Shown here piece by piece: positions 25,637 to 35,591 of a stretch of DNA of 64,000 nucleotides (positions within the stretch are counted from its first letter, which is position 1; every line of letters begins with the position of its first letter). This stretch comes from Austropuccinia psidii (taxonomy: Eukaryota > Basidiomycota > Pucciniomycetes > Pucciniales > Sphaerophragmiaceae), in assembly GCA_023105745.1 (NCBI GenBank), contig JALGQZ010000004.1, forward strand, positions 67,631,112 to 67,695,111, in the 5' to 3' direction. Both the position numbers and the translations under genes were made by a program. The notes under the pieces are model-generated. The model did no database searches, was not told where the DNA came from, and worked only from the letters and a program-made list of their open reading frames with translations.

Positions 25637-28069
25637 TCACGCAGTTAATGATTTTTTCTTTTCTTGGACCTATTGGTAATTGGAATATGGCATTCCCATA
25701 AGGAATGATTTCAGAATAGTAATACAATCAAGTGAAAGATGAGCTTGAAAGGTACCTTCCGCATGTTGACCTCAACTGAATGAGGAGTGATATAGTGGAT
25801 GACCTGTACAGGTCGTTGTTGGCCAATACGATGTAGACGATCAACAGCCTGAGCCTCAATGGCTGGGTTCCAATTGGGCTCCTGGAAATGTGGATGTCAG
25901 GGTCCGAAAATCAGGGGAGAATTTTGGGGGGCCCCTCACCATTAAATAGACTACATTAGCACAAGTTATATTGAGGCCAGTTCCAGCCGCGGCAATGGAT
26001 GCAATGAGTACTTCACATTCAGGATTATTGAAGAAATTCTCAAGCGCCTTGTCCTGCGCTCGTGGTGTAATTGTTCCATCAATTCGTGCTGAAAGGATAG
26101 AGTGATGGGCAAGAGCAATACCAATTCTACAATATAAAAAAGTCAGATGGAGTCAATTGGTAATGGATGCATATTAGAATTAACGCACAAATCTAGAAAT
26201 TGGGTCCATTGGGTATAAACCACCGATTTCGTTGGACCACACCTTGTTTGTTTGTTCTTCATTAAGCTTTGTAGGAGGTGTGCAATTTTACTACTCATCA
26301 TGCATGTTTCCACATCCACAATAGTTCGTGTGATTCTTGGGGAGTTATCCTGAGTGCTCCTGCCCTCGGGGTCTTCCAGCTCCGCCTCCGCAATTGTGTT
26401 AAGCATGATGTGATGGTTACAACATATTCGCAGCTTATCAATATTTCTGAAAAACTCTCCTGGTCCTTTGCTTTTGGATGATAGGAATTCTTCATATAAT
26501 GTGGAATATTCTTGCTGCATGGTCGGGTTGAGTGGGAGCAGCTCATAATGATGGCTAATAGTGGGGAGAGATTCGAGATGTGTGGTTTTGGTGCGGCGCA
26601 AACTTAAATGCCGCAATGCCAAATGCAAAATATCATTGCAACCTTTTGAAAGACTACTCAGGATGAATGGTGACCAGTTATCTTGATCGGCGCTCTGGGG
26701 TTGAGTGATGAAGGATATTATGCCCAAAAGGTCATAAATGGTGTTGTGAATAGGTGTGCCCGTTAAAAATATTCGACGGGATGAAAGGAGGCTATTAATG
26801 GCACGGTGAGTGGCAGTGTATTGAGAGCGAATATAGCTATAAGAGGGGGCAAGGGTTATTGGATATAAAAGGTAATTTGAATCATTTAAGCTCAGCCACT
26901 CACTGTGCTTCATCCAAGATTATACAATGCCAATTGATTTGAAAAATGAATGATGTAGAGGGATTGGTTTGCTTAAATTCTTGGGTGATAGTATTGTAAG
27001 AAGTGATGATGATATCATATTTTAAGATGTCGGCTTGGGATAATGAGTGACGAGTGGGACCATGGTAGATTTTGGCATGCAGTGCTCCAGCCTGAGCATG
27101 CTTGGATATTTCTGATTGCCAGTTGGTAATTAAGCGAGGGGGGCAGATGATCATGGTGGGTGTGGAGCGATGGGGGTTTGCAATCATCCGCTCCTTGGAG
27201 GTACCAATTAGAGCAATGGCCTGAATGGTTTTACCTAATCCCATATCATCCGCAAGCAGTCCTCCAAGAGGGGTATTGGTCGAAAGGGATTCAAATGAGC
27301 TAACGACCTTGTTTGTAATGATGTGCCTGGCATTAAAAGTGGATCCTGGGGGTGAGGTGGCCCAAAGGTTACGGGCTGATTGGCCATTGGGGATTTCTCG
27401 ATCCCAGAGAAAAGCTAGTCCGGTCTTTTGATGAGGGAGGAGGGGGGTTTGAATAATGGAATGGGGCGGGGTCATCATGGGGAGGTCTGATCCACTGGGT
27501 AATTGTATCAGTTTTTGCTTGGAAATCAATGATGAAACAGCAGGATATGAAGCAGGCATCGAGTTTGAAGCGGGAAATGTCGGAGTAAAGAGTTGACATT
27601 GACAATGAGTAGTACAGTCATATTCTTTGGGCATTTTAAGCTTGAAATCTTGTGTTCGAAAGCTTTCCATTATGAATAGAACGTTTGGATACCATGTGAA
27701 GAACATCAATGCTAGATTGGGTTTCTGAGATGAGGAGGGATCATTGGCATCAGTCATAAATACTCCCTCAACGAATAATATTTGAGTAGGATTGGATTGG
27801 CAATTTTCAATCCATGCCCCACCAGGACCACAGTGCATGAACGTTTTGGGTGCCCCAAGGAATGGTATCAACGTTTGGGAAAGGGTTCCCGGGAGAGAGC
27901 CAATAGCATGCTGGTGATTGGGGAGCCATACGAACATCTTGTGTTGATTGTGCAATAGGATAATCCAAGAACCTAAGTGGGAATTCTCAGGCTTTAAGGT
28001 TATATCACTATTTATTTGAATACGAATATTAATCATCCCAATGCAAAGTGGTTGTGAAGGGGTTGACAT
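25637..28069 (-). CDS. SNF2/Rad16-like DEAH-box helicase ATPase, element-encoded
   Basis: Predicted DNA-translocating ATPase. Model: exon 1 28069-26904, exon 2 26836-26189, exon 3 26126-25940, exon 4 25881-25756, exon 5 25669-25637; 719 aa, all phases fit. Motif I DDMGLGKT is near residue 271-278, motif Ia region IICPPRLITNW near 305, TSYNT near 356. The DEAH box (386-389) is completed only by splicing exon 1 to exon 2; unspliced it reads DEAQ and stops. Further motifs: LTGTPIHN near 414, VVYTQW near 594, AAAGTGLNI near 650 and QAVDRLHRIGQQRPV near 677-691. The Rad5/Rad16 layout is recognisable but there is no RING finger between the lobes. The N-terminal 200 residues are unassigned. It may open chromatin at insertion sites or assist the oxygenase. 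It appears intact, unlike both old copies. Confidence 0.9.
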
Positions 28070-28569
28070 GATGGCTATTTTGAATTATTTGGGGACAGTT
28101 GGGAATTATATGATTGGGAAGGGTTAGCTAAAGGGAATGAAGAGGAATAAGCGCAGGTGGGGAACTTATATGAGTGGCAGCAACAGGCCAAAAGGGGGAT
28201 GGCCTGTGGTTACGTGCATGGTCTTGATGGAGGTGGGCCTCTTGGGCTCATAATTTTCATATCCGATTTGGGGCATATATCAAGGCAAGGTGGCCAAAAT
28301 GTGGGTGCACCATTTGACTGCTGGATCTGCAGCGAGTTACGAAACCTTTGGTGGAACAAGGCTGACATTAGCACATCCGAAATTGGGTGGGTTGTAGCAG
28401 CTTATTGTGGAGGGCATATTAGAGGCATGCAGTCATGTTCGCTGGTGTGACAGCGAACAATGAGCGTATCCTCCCCAGGTTAATTGTTCACAGGGACCTA
28501 CTGGGCAATGTTGGCAGTTTCAAAGGGCAATCTCACTGTGGGGATGTTTGTGTGTGGGCGGGTGAGATA

Positions 28570-28593
28570 TGTTCGGTGGCATGCCACCGAACA
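28570..28593. promoter_or_regulatory. Perfect 24-bp palindrome P2 containing CGG-N10-CCG
   Basis: TGTTCGGTGGCA is followed by its exact reverse complement. CGG and CCG are 10 bp apart, the arrangement bound by some Zn2Cys6 dimers (Put3 type). It lies 501 bp upstream of the helicase ATG. An element gene 2.5 kb away encodes a Zn2Cys6-type protein. Confidence 0.7.
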
Positions 28594-29792
28594 TGACTTT
28601 GGTTTGGCCTGAAGTTTTTTGCTGACTGATGCATACTGGGCTTTCAGGGGGGAATGTCTGGGATGATCAAAGGGGGCGCCAGCCGTGAGCCGTGATCCAC
28701 ATATACATTCACCCCTATGGCGTTTGAGGCGAGTACTAATCCACCGAGATTGGCATTGGCCTCTTTGCCTCAGGCGCGTACAGAACTCCGGAGAAAGAGG
28801 CCACACGCCCGAGGAATTTTTTGGCTGCAAGCCAGGTGCCACAACTTGCGCGGGGCGTGTGAGAACGTGAAGAAAATGACCCGCGGTGGGAGATACCCAT
28901 GCGAACATGACCAGCCTCAGCAATCATAGGCTGGGATTGTTATTCTAATGTGGATGAGGCTGAAGCGAATCCACACTGATTGGCCTCAGGTTTCCACGCG
29001 CAAGCGGGTGAGCGTCTGCAGTCAAGCTGACAACCCGACCAAGAAAATAGGCAGCTGGAAGACTGGCAGTAAAATGTCTTCCAGGCGTGTGAAAGTTGCC
29101 TGCGTATGACCCATCGGGGGTGCGTATGAAAGCGTGTGGCTGCCCGACAATGAACAAGCGGGCCAGTCATTGTTTGCCCCAACAATGGCACCGGAGTGAA
29201 TCAACTCTTTGTGTTAGACCCAAATATTAAGTCATCCCATTAAGACCCACTTACATTAATTTGGATTACATGCGCATCTGTGCCGTAGTTAGGCAGAGCT
29301 GTCCAACAAGGTGCATCAAAGGGATGCAGGTGAGAGATATGACTCGATGGCTTGACGTTATTGCATGTTACATTGTTGAACAGCTTTTTGCTCTGCCCCG
29401 CAGTACATTTACAAAGGTGTACTGCGTACTACAGTGTTGACTGTACTGTACAGATCAGGAAGGTGTAATACTACTTGAGCCTGCATCCATCTAGCAAATG
29501 TGCATGCACCTTCCGATCGTTTGCATTTACGTAGCTCATGTGCCACATGCTCAGCATTGCGTTTCACCCGATTTGCACACGCAAGCTGAGCATGTCATGG
29601 TCAAAAGCACCGTGAGAAAGTGCTCAGTAAAGCCATGGAATGAACTTTTTTTGCAATAGTTCATTGGAAGGCTCAGTTTGGAGCACTTCACCAAAGCGTG
29701 TGAAATGCTGCACCTGGCTGAAATGTCATCCGATGCTGTGCCAAATGCTCAGAGTGCGCGCATACAAAAACGACTGAGCAATGGCTCAGCAT

Positions 29793-30497
29793 GGTGCATT
29801 TGATATTGTTATATCTATAGTTCAATCACTGTGCAATTCCAATGTTCAGCCACTGAGCATTTCAATTATGACCCGAAAGCAAACCTGAGCAATGGGTCGA
29901 GGCAAGCTCACGCTGTATTCACTTGTCTTGCAGCCCCCCCTTTGTTCACATACTATTACCAGGCCATATGGCCGGTAATCTCGCCGCGGTCACTTGTGAC
30001 CAAATGCACCGGGTGCTTTTCTGCATGGGTCACTTGTGGATTGCACCCACAATGCACATTCAACATGGGCCTCACGAACACCCTCCTGGGTGATCGGGTG
30101 GCTATTTAAGGAAACAAAGGGGATTTGACTCAGCTTGACAATTCAATAAATTGCAATACTCAGCGGTGCATTTGATATTGTTATATCAATTGTTCAATTA
30201 CTGTGCAATTAAAATGTTCAGCCACTGAGCATTTCAATTATGACCCGAAAGCAAACCTGAGCAATGGGTCGAGGCAAGCTCACGCTGTATTCACTTGTCT
30301 TACAGCCCCCCCCTTTGTTCAAAGACTATCACCAGGCCATAAGGCCGGTGATCTTGCCGCGGTCACTTGTGCATTGCACCCACAATGCACAATCAATAAG
30401 GGCCTCACGACCACCCTCCTGGGTGATCGGGTGGCAATTTAAGGAAACAAAGGGGATTTGACTCAGCATGACAATTCAATAAATTGCAATACTCAGC
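29793..30497 (+). repeat. Tandem duplication (372 bp + 333 bp) specific to the young copy
   Basis: Unit 1 is 29793-30164 and unit 2 30165-30497. Both start GGTGCATTTGATATTG and end AATACTCAGC. Unit 2 lacks about 39 bp near 30370. The old right arm and the left arm hold one unit each, so the duplication arose in this lineage. Confidence 0.85.
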
Positions 30498-30677
30498 TTG
30501 ACAATTCAATAAATTGAAATACTCAGCCAGACCCCCATTGTTCTTCTGCCTCACGCGAGCATTTCACTTCTCAGTTGCAGCATTCGCTGAGACTCAGCTT
30601 CAATTTTGCCCACACGCCTTGAAGCTGAGACTTTTGCGGGTGCTGCAACTGCTGAGATCGTCTCAGCTTCACCTTGG

Positions 30678-30684
30678 TATAAAA
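30678..30684 (+). promoter_or_regulatory. TATA box of the Zn2Cys6 gene
   Basis: TATAAAA follows CTTGG, with pyrimidine-rich sequence downstream. It is 425 bp upstream of the ATG, so the 5' leader is long or holds an intron (a TTTTTAG acceptor-like end abuts the ATG at 31102-31108). It is conserved as TATAAGAG in the old copy (42270) and as TATAAAAG in the left arm (minus strand, 391-398). Confidence 0.6.
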
Positions 30685-31108
30685 GACCATCTTCACACGA
30701 CACGCACTTCACTTTCTTTCTCACCCGCTCCACTTCGCTCAACCTCACCCGCGTTTGTCCTTCTTGTGCGTATTCCCCCTCGTCTTCCTGCCTTTCCAGG
30801 CTTTTCTTTCGCACTCGACTAACCCCACTCCCCTTCCTGCTCGCTTTTTGTTTTTCCTGCTAATACTTTCAGAACCCCACTTCTATCTACTTTGTACGTT
30901 TTCTCCAATTAAACTTTTGTCAACATTATGTACCGATATTAATATTTTTCTTTCTTCACGACTTCCTTCCAGACTTTTAAAAACTTCCGACTAGAGCGTT
31001 TTTATATTGATTCCGTTTTAAATTTATATATATCATCGTATGTCTTCCTTTTCTTTCTTGATTGCTTACTTTCTATTCAGTTACTAACCTGTTTTGTTTT
31101 GTTTTTAG

Positions 31109-32472
31109 ATGTCGTGCACGTTATGCACCAAGCGGGGTATCCCCTGCATTCGCTCCTCGACGACGAACGACGCTTGTGATGCTTGCCGACAAGCACACAA
31201 GAAATGTTCGTTCGTTGTCCGCCCCTTCCGACCACGAGGCCAGACGAGTTCTCGCCCAAGACGCCCTTGCGAGGACTCCTTTGTGGTCGACGATGATGAA
31301 ACCATTTCCGAGCGTGAATGGACCCCGGGCCCCCAAACAGGCCAACGGGAACGATTCCGGACGATTAGCCCTGTCCCCTCCAGTATCGATTTGTCCACTC
31401 CCCCTCCTAGGCCACCATCCGATGGTCACTTCACTCCTCGACCGGAGCGAAGTGATTATCTGGCCGATGAAGGATGGCGATGGCGAGAGGACATTCGAGC
31501 TTGGGCTGATTGTCACCATGTCTTGTCACCGATGGGATTCAAACGCCAAAGTAAGTTTTATTTCTCCTCTTTATCTCATTTCTCTTCACGCAATAATACT
31601 GACTTTTTTCCATTACTCATAGAACCAAACCCCCCGAATACCCCCCGACACGACTCTCCCGTTCCCAGTTTGCCTCGCGAGCAAACCCCCCGGCAACCCA
31701 CTCCAGGCCCGAGTGGCACCCGATGGTCTGAGGAATTATTCCGTGGTAAGCAGCCAAAGTTTCATTTCATTTTCACTTTCACTTTCGAGTCGAGTGAACT
31801 GACTCTTACTCCTTTTTTAGAACCCTCCCGAACCGAAGAGCCACCTATTCCTGGCCCGAGTCCATCGTCCCAACCACCTGAGGACGATACGACTCGTGAG
31901 CCAGAACCTGAGGTGGCTCCTACGCAATCCACGGAGGAACCTTATGGTAAGTCACCCCTTCTTTCTCTTCGATCCATATTCACCTTTCCTCATTTTTTCT
32001 TCGACCGTCTCCAGATCGTCCCGCCACTCCTCGCTCGATCATCATCATCGACGATACGCCCGTGGAATCACCCCATCCCCCTCCCCCTTCTTCTTCACCG
32101 ACTCCACCATCTTCCCCTTCCACTCCAACCCCGGTTCCCTCCCCAGAGATCCCTTCCAGTGCCCCCGAGAACCCCAACGCCTCCTCCCCCCCGGTGCCAA
32201 GCTCATCTCATTCCCACGATGACGCTCGCCAGGAATTCACCGACCTGCGACCGACCCTAATGATTCCTCGAGCCATCGTCCACGATTCGATCAACCGAAT
32301 CTTGTTGGAGCATCGTCGCTTTCTCCACATGATTCCTTTCGTGGATGCAACTCATCAAAATGAGATGCACCGGGAATTCCAGGAGGAACTAAACTCCCTC
32401 CTTGCCCAGGCACTGGAGGCTTATCCAAAGGAGGACATAACCGGGATGGTCTCCAAATTCCTCGAAAAATAA
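31109..32472 (+). CDS. Zn2Cys6-type DNA-binding protein, element-encoded
   Basis: Model: exons 31109-31550, 31623-31745, 31821-31946 and 32015-32472 with GTAAG..AG introns and consistent phases; 382 aa. Residues 3-33 read C-x2-C-x6-C-x9-C-x2-C-x6-C (CTLCTKRGIPC then CDACRQAHKKC), the spacing of the fungal binuclear zinc cluster. A basic RPFRPRGQ stretch follows. The middle (about 60-300) is Pro/Ser/Thr rich and acidic, probably disordered and possibly an activation region. The last 90 residues are helical (HDSINRILLEHRRFLHMIPF, EFQEELNSLLAQALEAY) and may dimerise. Likely role: transcription factor or end-binding protein of the element; candidate binding sites are the CGG-N10-CCG palindromes. 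A decayed copy is split across 42682-42759 and 52581-53803. The DNA-binding call rests on the cysteine spacing alone. Confidence 0.78.
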
Positions 32473-32899
32473 AAATTTAAAAAAAATGTCATTATTTCCT
32501 CTTTTTATTTTTTGTAATACTTTCTTTTGAATAAAATATTTGTCTTAAATTATTGTTATGTTCAAATTCTATTACATTCTTTGTTCACGTAAAAATTACT
32601 TATTTCCTCCTTAGAGAAAAACCCTGATTGCGTGAGAATTATTTTTCTAAGTGCCCCACCAAGAGTTTGAGTGAGTATTTGTTTTCGTGAACCTCTTTTT
32701 CTCAAAATGCGCCAATAGTTGCCGTTATCCTCTCCTATATTTTCTTCTCCCATGGTTTAGAGCCATACCCATTCTTAACTGTAAAAAAGCGGGAGGTTCC
32801 CGTATGTGAGCAATCGAGTCCAGATTCGTGAAACATGGCCTTTCGTATGGTCACACGCTATTAGTCTTACTCATGTATTGAATTGTTTAAATTGGCTAG
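32473..32899 (+). other. AT-rich 3' flank of the Zn2Cys6 gene
   Basis: No gene seen. Two AATAAA-like signals follow the stop (GAATAAAATA near 32530), a plausible poly(A) signal. A TAAAAAAGCGGGAGG stretch at 32782-32796 is conserved in the old copy. Confidence 0.45.
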
Positions 32900-33480
32900 A
32901 ACCTTCACAAGCGTAAGGATTGGCGTGTGACTTGTCGGGAGGCTGCACAGGCGTAAGGATTGGCGTGTGAATTGTTGGGAGCCTGCACAGGCATAAGGAT
33001 TGGCGTGTGAATTTTTGGGAGCCTGCACAGGCATAAGGATTGGCGTGTGAATTGTTGGGAGCCTGCACAGGCGTAAGAATTTGTCAGCATTGTTGGCAAC
33101 CCTCCCATGCGTAAGGATTGGCGTGTGAATCGTCGGAAGCCTGTACAGGCGTAAGGAATTTTAGCACTTTTGGGACCCTCCCCAAGCATAAGGATTAGCG
33201 TGTGAATTGTTGGGAGCCTGCACAGGCGTAAGAATTGGCGTGTGAATTCTTGGGATCCTGCACAGGCTAAAGAAAATTTCAGCATTGTGGGGAAGCTTCA
33301 CAAGCGTAAGAATTGGCGTGTGAATCGTCGAAAGCCTGTAAAGGCGTAAGGATTGGCGTGTAAACTTTCGGGAGCCTGCACAGGCATAAGGATTGGCGTG
33401 TGTAGCAATGGCCCCCCGCATAGGCGTAAGGAACTTTTAGCATTGTCAGAACCTGCACAAGCATGAGGATTCGCGTGTGA
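32900..33480 (+). repeat. Tandem array of a 40-bp unit (about 14 partial or whole copies)
   Basis: The core GCCTGCACAGGCGTAAGGAT is followed by TGGCGTGTGAATTGTTGGGA; it repeats exactly every 40 bp at 32941-33080 and with indels to 33480. The unit contains the palindrome GCCTGCACAGGC. Minus-strand frames through it (NSHANPYACAGS-like peptides) are artefacts of the array. The old copy keeps fewer units (54220-54480). Confidence 0.9.
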
Positions 33481-33520
33481 AGCATTGGCATCCTGGACAA
33501 TAGCAACAAACCAGGACCGA

Positions 33521-33544
33521 TGTACGATGGCATGCCACCGTACA
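33521..33544. promoter_or_regulatory. 24-bp palindromic motif P3
   Basis: TGTACGATGGCA then TGCCACCGTACA: a palindrome with one mismatched pair, CCG intact and CGG changed to CGA. It lies between the 40-bp array and the 3' end of the oxygenase gene. Confidence 0.68.
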
Positions 33545-33783
33545 TAATCCACTTCACCCCTTTTTCATGTGAGACACCCCATCTCCCGCACTCGAATCCA
33601 TCCAATCCTGGTGTATATTGTCCTCTGCCTTACCTCACCATTACTTACCCAACCCACTTGCAAATCTCCTCATTCTTTGAATCGGCATGAGATTGTATTA
33701 CCATCCCTGATTTGATAGCCCGCTCTCTCGCCAATCTCATAATAGCCATTGCTTTTTTGCCGCATTGTTTTTGCTAACCTGCT

Positions 33784-34881
33784 TTAGCATTGTGCGGACA
33801 TACCCACTAGTGTCGTGCTTTCGTTGTCCTGTGCTGGATCAGTATAATGAACAAATGTACTACTGGCCCACACTACCTGAATGAGCCCATGACATGTGGA
33901 TAGATCAATCCAAAAATGCTCATTTGGGAAAATCAATTTTCCCCCTGTACACCGCTTTGACGCATCTCTTTGAATTTGGCCGGTCCGCTTATCAGCTTGA
34001 AACCACCATCCCGAAGCATACAGCGATGCATCCTTATCAACATGAGGTGCGTTTTTGAATCCATTCATGGTGAAAGTGAGTGCGGAAGCGAACTCGAATG
34101 CACCCTGATTTGCCGGAATATCGCCTTCATAGTTGACTTGATCAAAAGACGGAACCCCCAATGAGTTGTAGCAATTTTGAATCTTCTGAAATAAATTATC
34201 CCCAACATATCGTAAGGATTGACCTAGAATGCGACCCACCAAGCTAAGATTGGCACCTCGGTCCCGCCATTCATCTTTTGCATTTTCAATTTTGCCAGCA
34301 CTACCATACAGACCAAATTGTTCATTCTTCGTGGTGCATTTGCGCCACCCAATCGCGAACATAAATCCCTCCAGTAATGCTCCATTTGTTGCAATAGGGT
34401 CAGTGAACCTCTTTTCGCGAAATAAGAATTGTGATAATTCATCCCATTGATTGACCTCGACTTCACTCATTGTTGTGAATGGTCGGAATTCAACAAGGGC
34501 AATGAGTAATCCGGTTGAAGAGAAAATTGCCACACGGCCAAAGTGAATGCGTTTGATCTGATTGACATCCACCACCCTCCGAATTTCACTTGGGGTGATA
34601 TTTGCTGATACTGGCATTGATATTTGTGCTGTTGGGCGAGAGGAGGAAAAAAACCTATTCATTCGGGTCGTTTTGCGCTCATTTGTCTTTTGGGATCTGC
34701 TACTATTCCCGAGTGGTTGCGGGATCACTATGTGTTGAAGCACACAAGATATCAGATACTGCCAAGGAGCTTTCTTCGGCACACATCCTTTGACTTCCCT
34801 GTTGGAGCCCACATGACATTGGCACAATCTGAACCGACTAAAGCCCATGTTCTTCAGTGGGGCCCAATGAGGGTGCCACAT
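33784..34881 (-). CDS. TET/JBP-like 2OG-Fe(II) dioxygenase with a premature stop
   Basis: Members of this family oxidise 5-methylcytosine or related bases using iron and 2-oxoglutarate. The frame is open from 34881, but a TATA-like tract at 34893-34920 implies transcription starting near 34865, so the ATG at 34660-34662 (MNRFFSSS) is the likelier start. The double-stranded beta-helix signature is present: H-x-D in NAPHVDKDAS (near 34040), then GGKLIFPNEHFWID and the second His in STFVHYTDPA (near 33848), matching the Tet-like oxygenases of rusts. The Arg expected just before GMSAQ is not seen (TTLVGMSAQ). A TAA at 33784-33786 replaces a Ser codon that the old copy keeps; without it the frame would run to TGA at 33670-33672, adding about 37 residues. 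Activity is uncertain. Confidence 0.8.
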   Translation of the reverse strand: MWHPHWAPLKNMGFSRFRLCQCHVGSNREVKGCVPKKAPWQYLISCVLQHIVIPQPLGNSSRSQKTNERKTTRMNRFFSSSRPTAQISMPVSANITPSEIRRVVDVNQIKRIHFGRVAIFSSTGLLIALVEFRPFTTMSEVEVNQWDELSQFLFREKRFTDPIATNGALLEGFMFAIGWRKCTTKNEQFGLYGSAGKIENAKDEWRDRGANLSLVGRILGQSLRYVGDNLFQKIQNCYNSLGVPSFDQVNYEGDIPANQGAFEFASALTFTMNGFKNAPHVDKDASLYASGWWFQADKRTGQIQRDASKRCTGGKLIFPNEHFWIDLSTCHGLIQVVWASSTFVHYTDPAQDNESTTLVGMSAQC

Positions 34882-34892
34882 AAATGTGGAAG

Positions 34893-34920
34893 CATATATA
34901 TATATCTATATATATACACT
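34893..34920 (-). promoter_or_regulatory. TATA-rich promoter of the oxygenase gene
   Basis: A (TA)n tract, about 25 bp of TATATATAGATATATA-type sequence, lies upstream of the oxygenase on its strand. The same tract is conserved at 55934-55962 upstream of the decayed oxygenase copy. Confidence 0.5.
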
Positions 34921-35591
34921 GAGATTAAGCGAGTAACTCACACTTTCCTTCCTCAGCCCGACGCTTTCTCGCGAGTTCCCTTTTACGCTCTTTTCCTTTT
35001 TTCGTGAATGGCATGCTTTCAGCAGAAAATGAAATGAAACCGAATGATTACTGATTTCTTAATATCACCTAAATTGGATTGCGATGGATGAATCTTTTTT
35101 AATTGCGGCTAAAAAGAAAGCTCACGCCTGACCTTGGCAAATTCACGATCTCAAATACCTGAACCTGAAAATTGCAGTGGATAGTGCATTATTCAATTTT
35201 ACACATTGATGTTCCCATGCAATCACTTTCCAATCCAGCAATTTTGAATATTGCAAGCACACGCAAATGCAATATGCATCCTGCTGCGGATCCCTAGTTA
35301 TCCCACTCCTCTTGAAAGACACAGGAACCTTTTGCCTATTATGGGCTGGCGTGAAGTGATACACGCGACCTCCCGCAATGCCCCCGCGTGTGCTACTCGC
35401 GGGCACAACGCCTGACTCAGCTTGCGTCTTGTCGGAGTCTTCGCAATGATGTACGGAGGCATGCCGCCGTACAATTACTATTGGTACTCAGACTGTGGCA
35501 TCCGGGCAGTAGTAGGATAGGAAGTCATGATTATTAAATTCATAAATCACTTTGCAAAATTAAATTACAATCTATCTAGTACAAAGCTAAT
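34921..35591. other. Intergenic region between oxygenase and ORF6
   Basis: No gene is supported. The minus-strand frame 35143-35406 is not preserved in the old copy. The region contains palindrome P4. Confidence 0.5.
35450..35473. promoter_or_regulatory. 24-bp palindromic motif P4 containing CGG-N10-CCG
   Basis: TGTACGGAGGCA then TGCCGCCGTACA: one mismatched pair, with both CGG and CCG intact and 10 bp apart. It lies about 790 bp upstream of the likely oxygenase ATG and about 120 bp past the ORF6 stop. It is retained at 56493-56516 in the old copy with the right CCG lost. Confidence 0.7.

Larger units (their letters stand above)
28070..30677. promoter_or_regulatory. Long intergenic region between helicase and Zn2Cys6 genes
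   Basis: About 2.6 kb lie between two divergent genes. The region holds the perfect palindrome P2 (28570-28593), a tract dense in CTGAGC/GCTCAG (29545-30640) and a tandem duplication (29793-30497). Small frames such as 28498-28923 (minus) are not preserved in the old copies, so I call no gene. The region is the main part of the inverted duplication in the old copy. Confidence 0.6.

Noticed and set aside
28498..28923. 141-aa minus-strand frame upstream of the helicase
   Set aside because: Not preserved in either arm of the old copy, no recognisable domain, and lies across palindrome P2.
32900..33480. CRISPR-like look of regularly spaced repeats
   Set aside because: The 40-bp units are contiguous, with no unique spacers and no cas genes, in a eukaryotic transposon.
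32905..33605. Minus-strand frames of NSHANPYACAGS repeats
   Set aside because: Artefact of a 40-bp array; frames change at each indel and are not preserved in the old copy.
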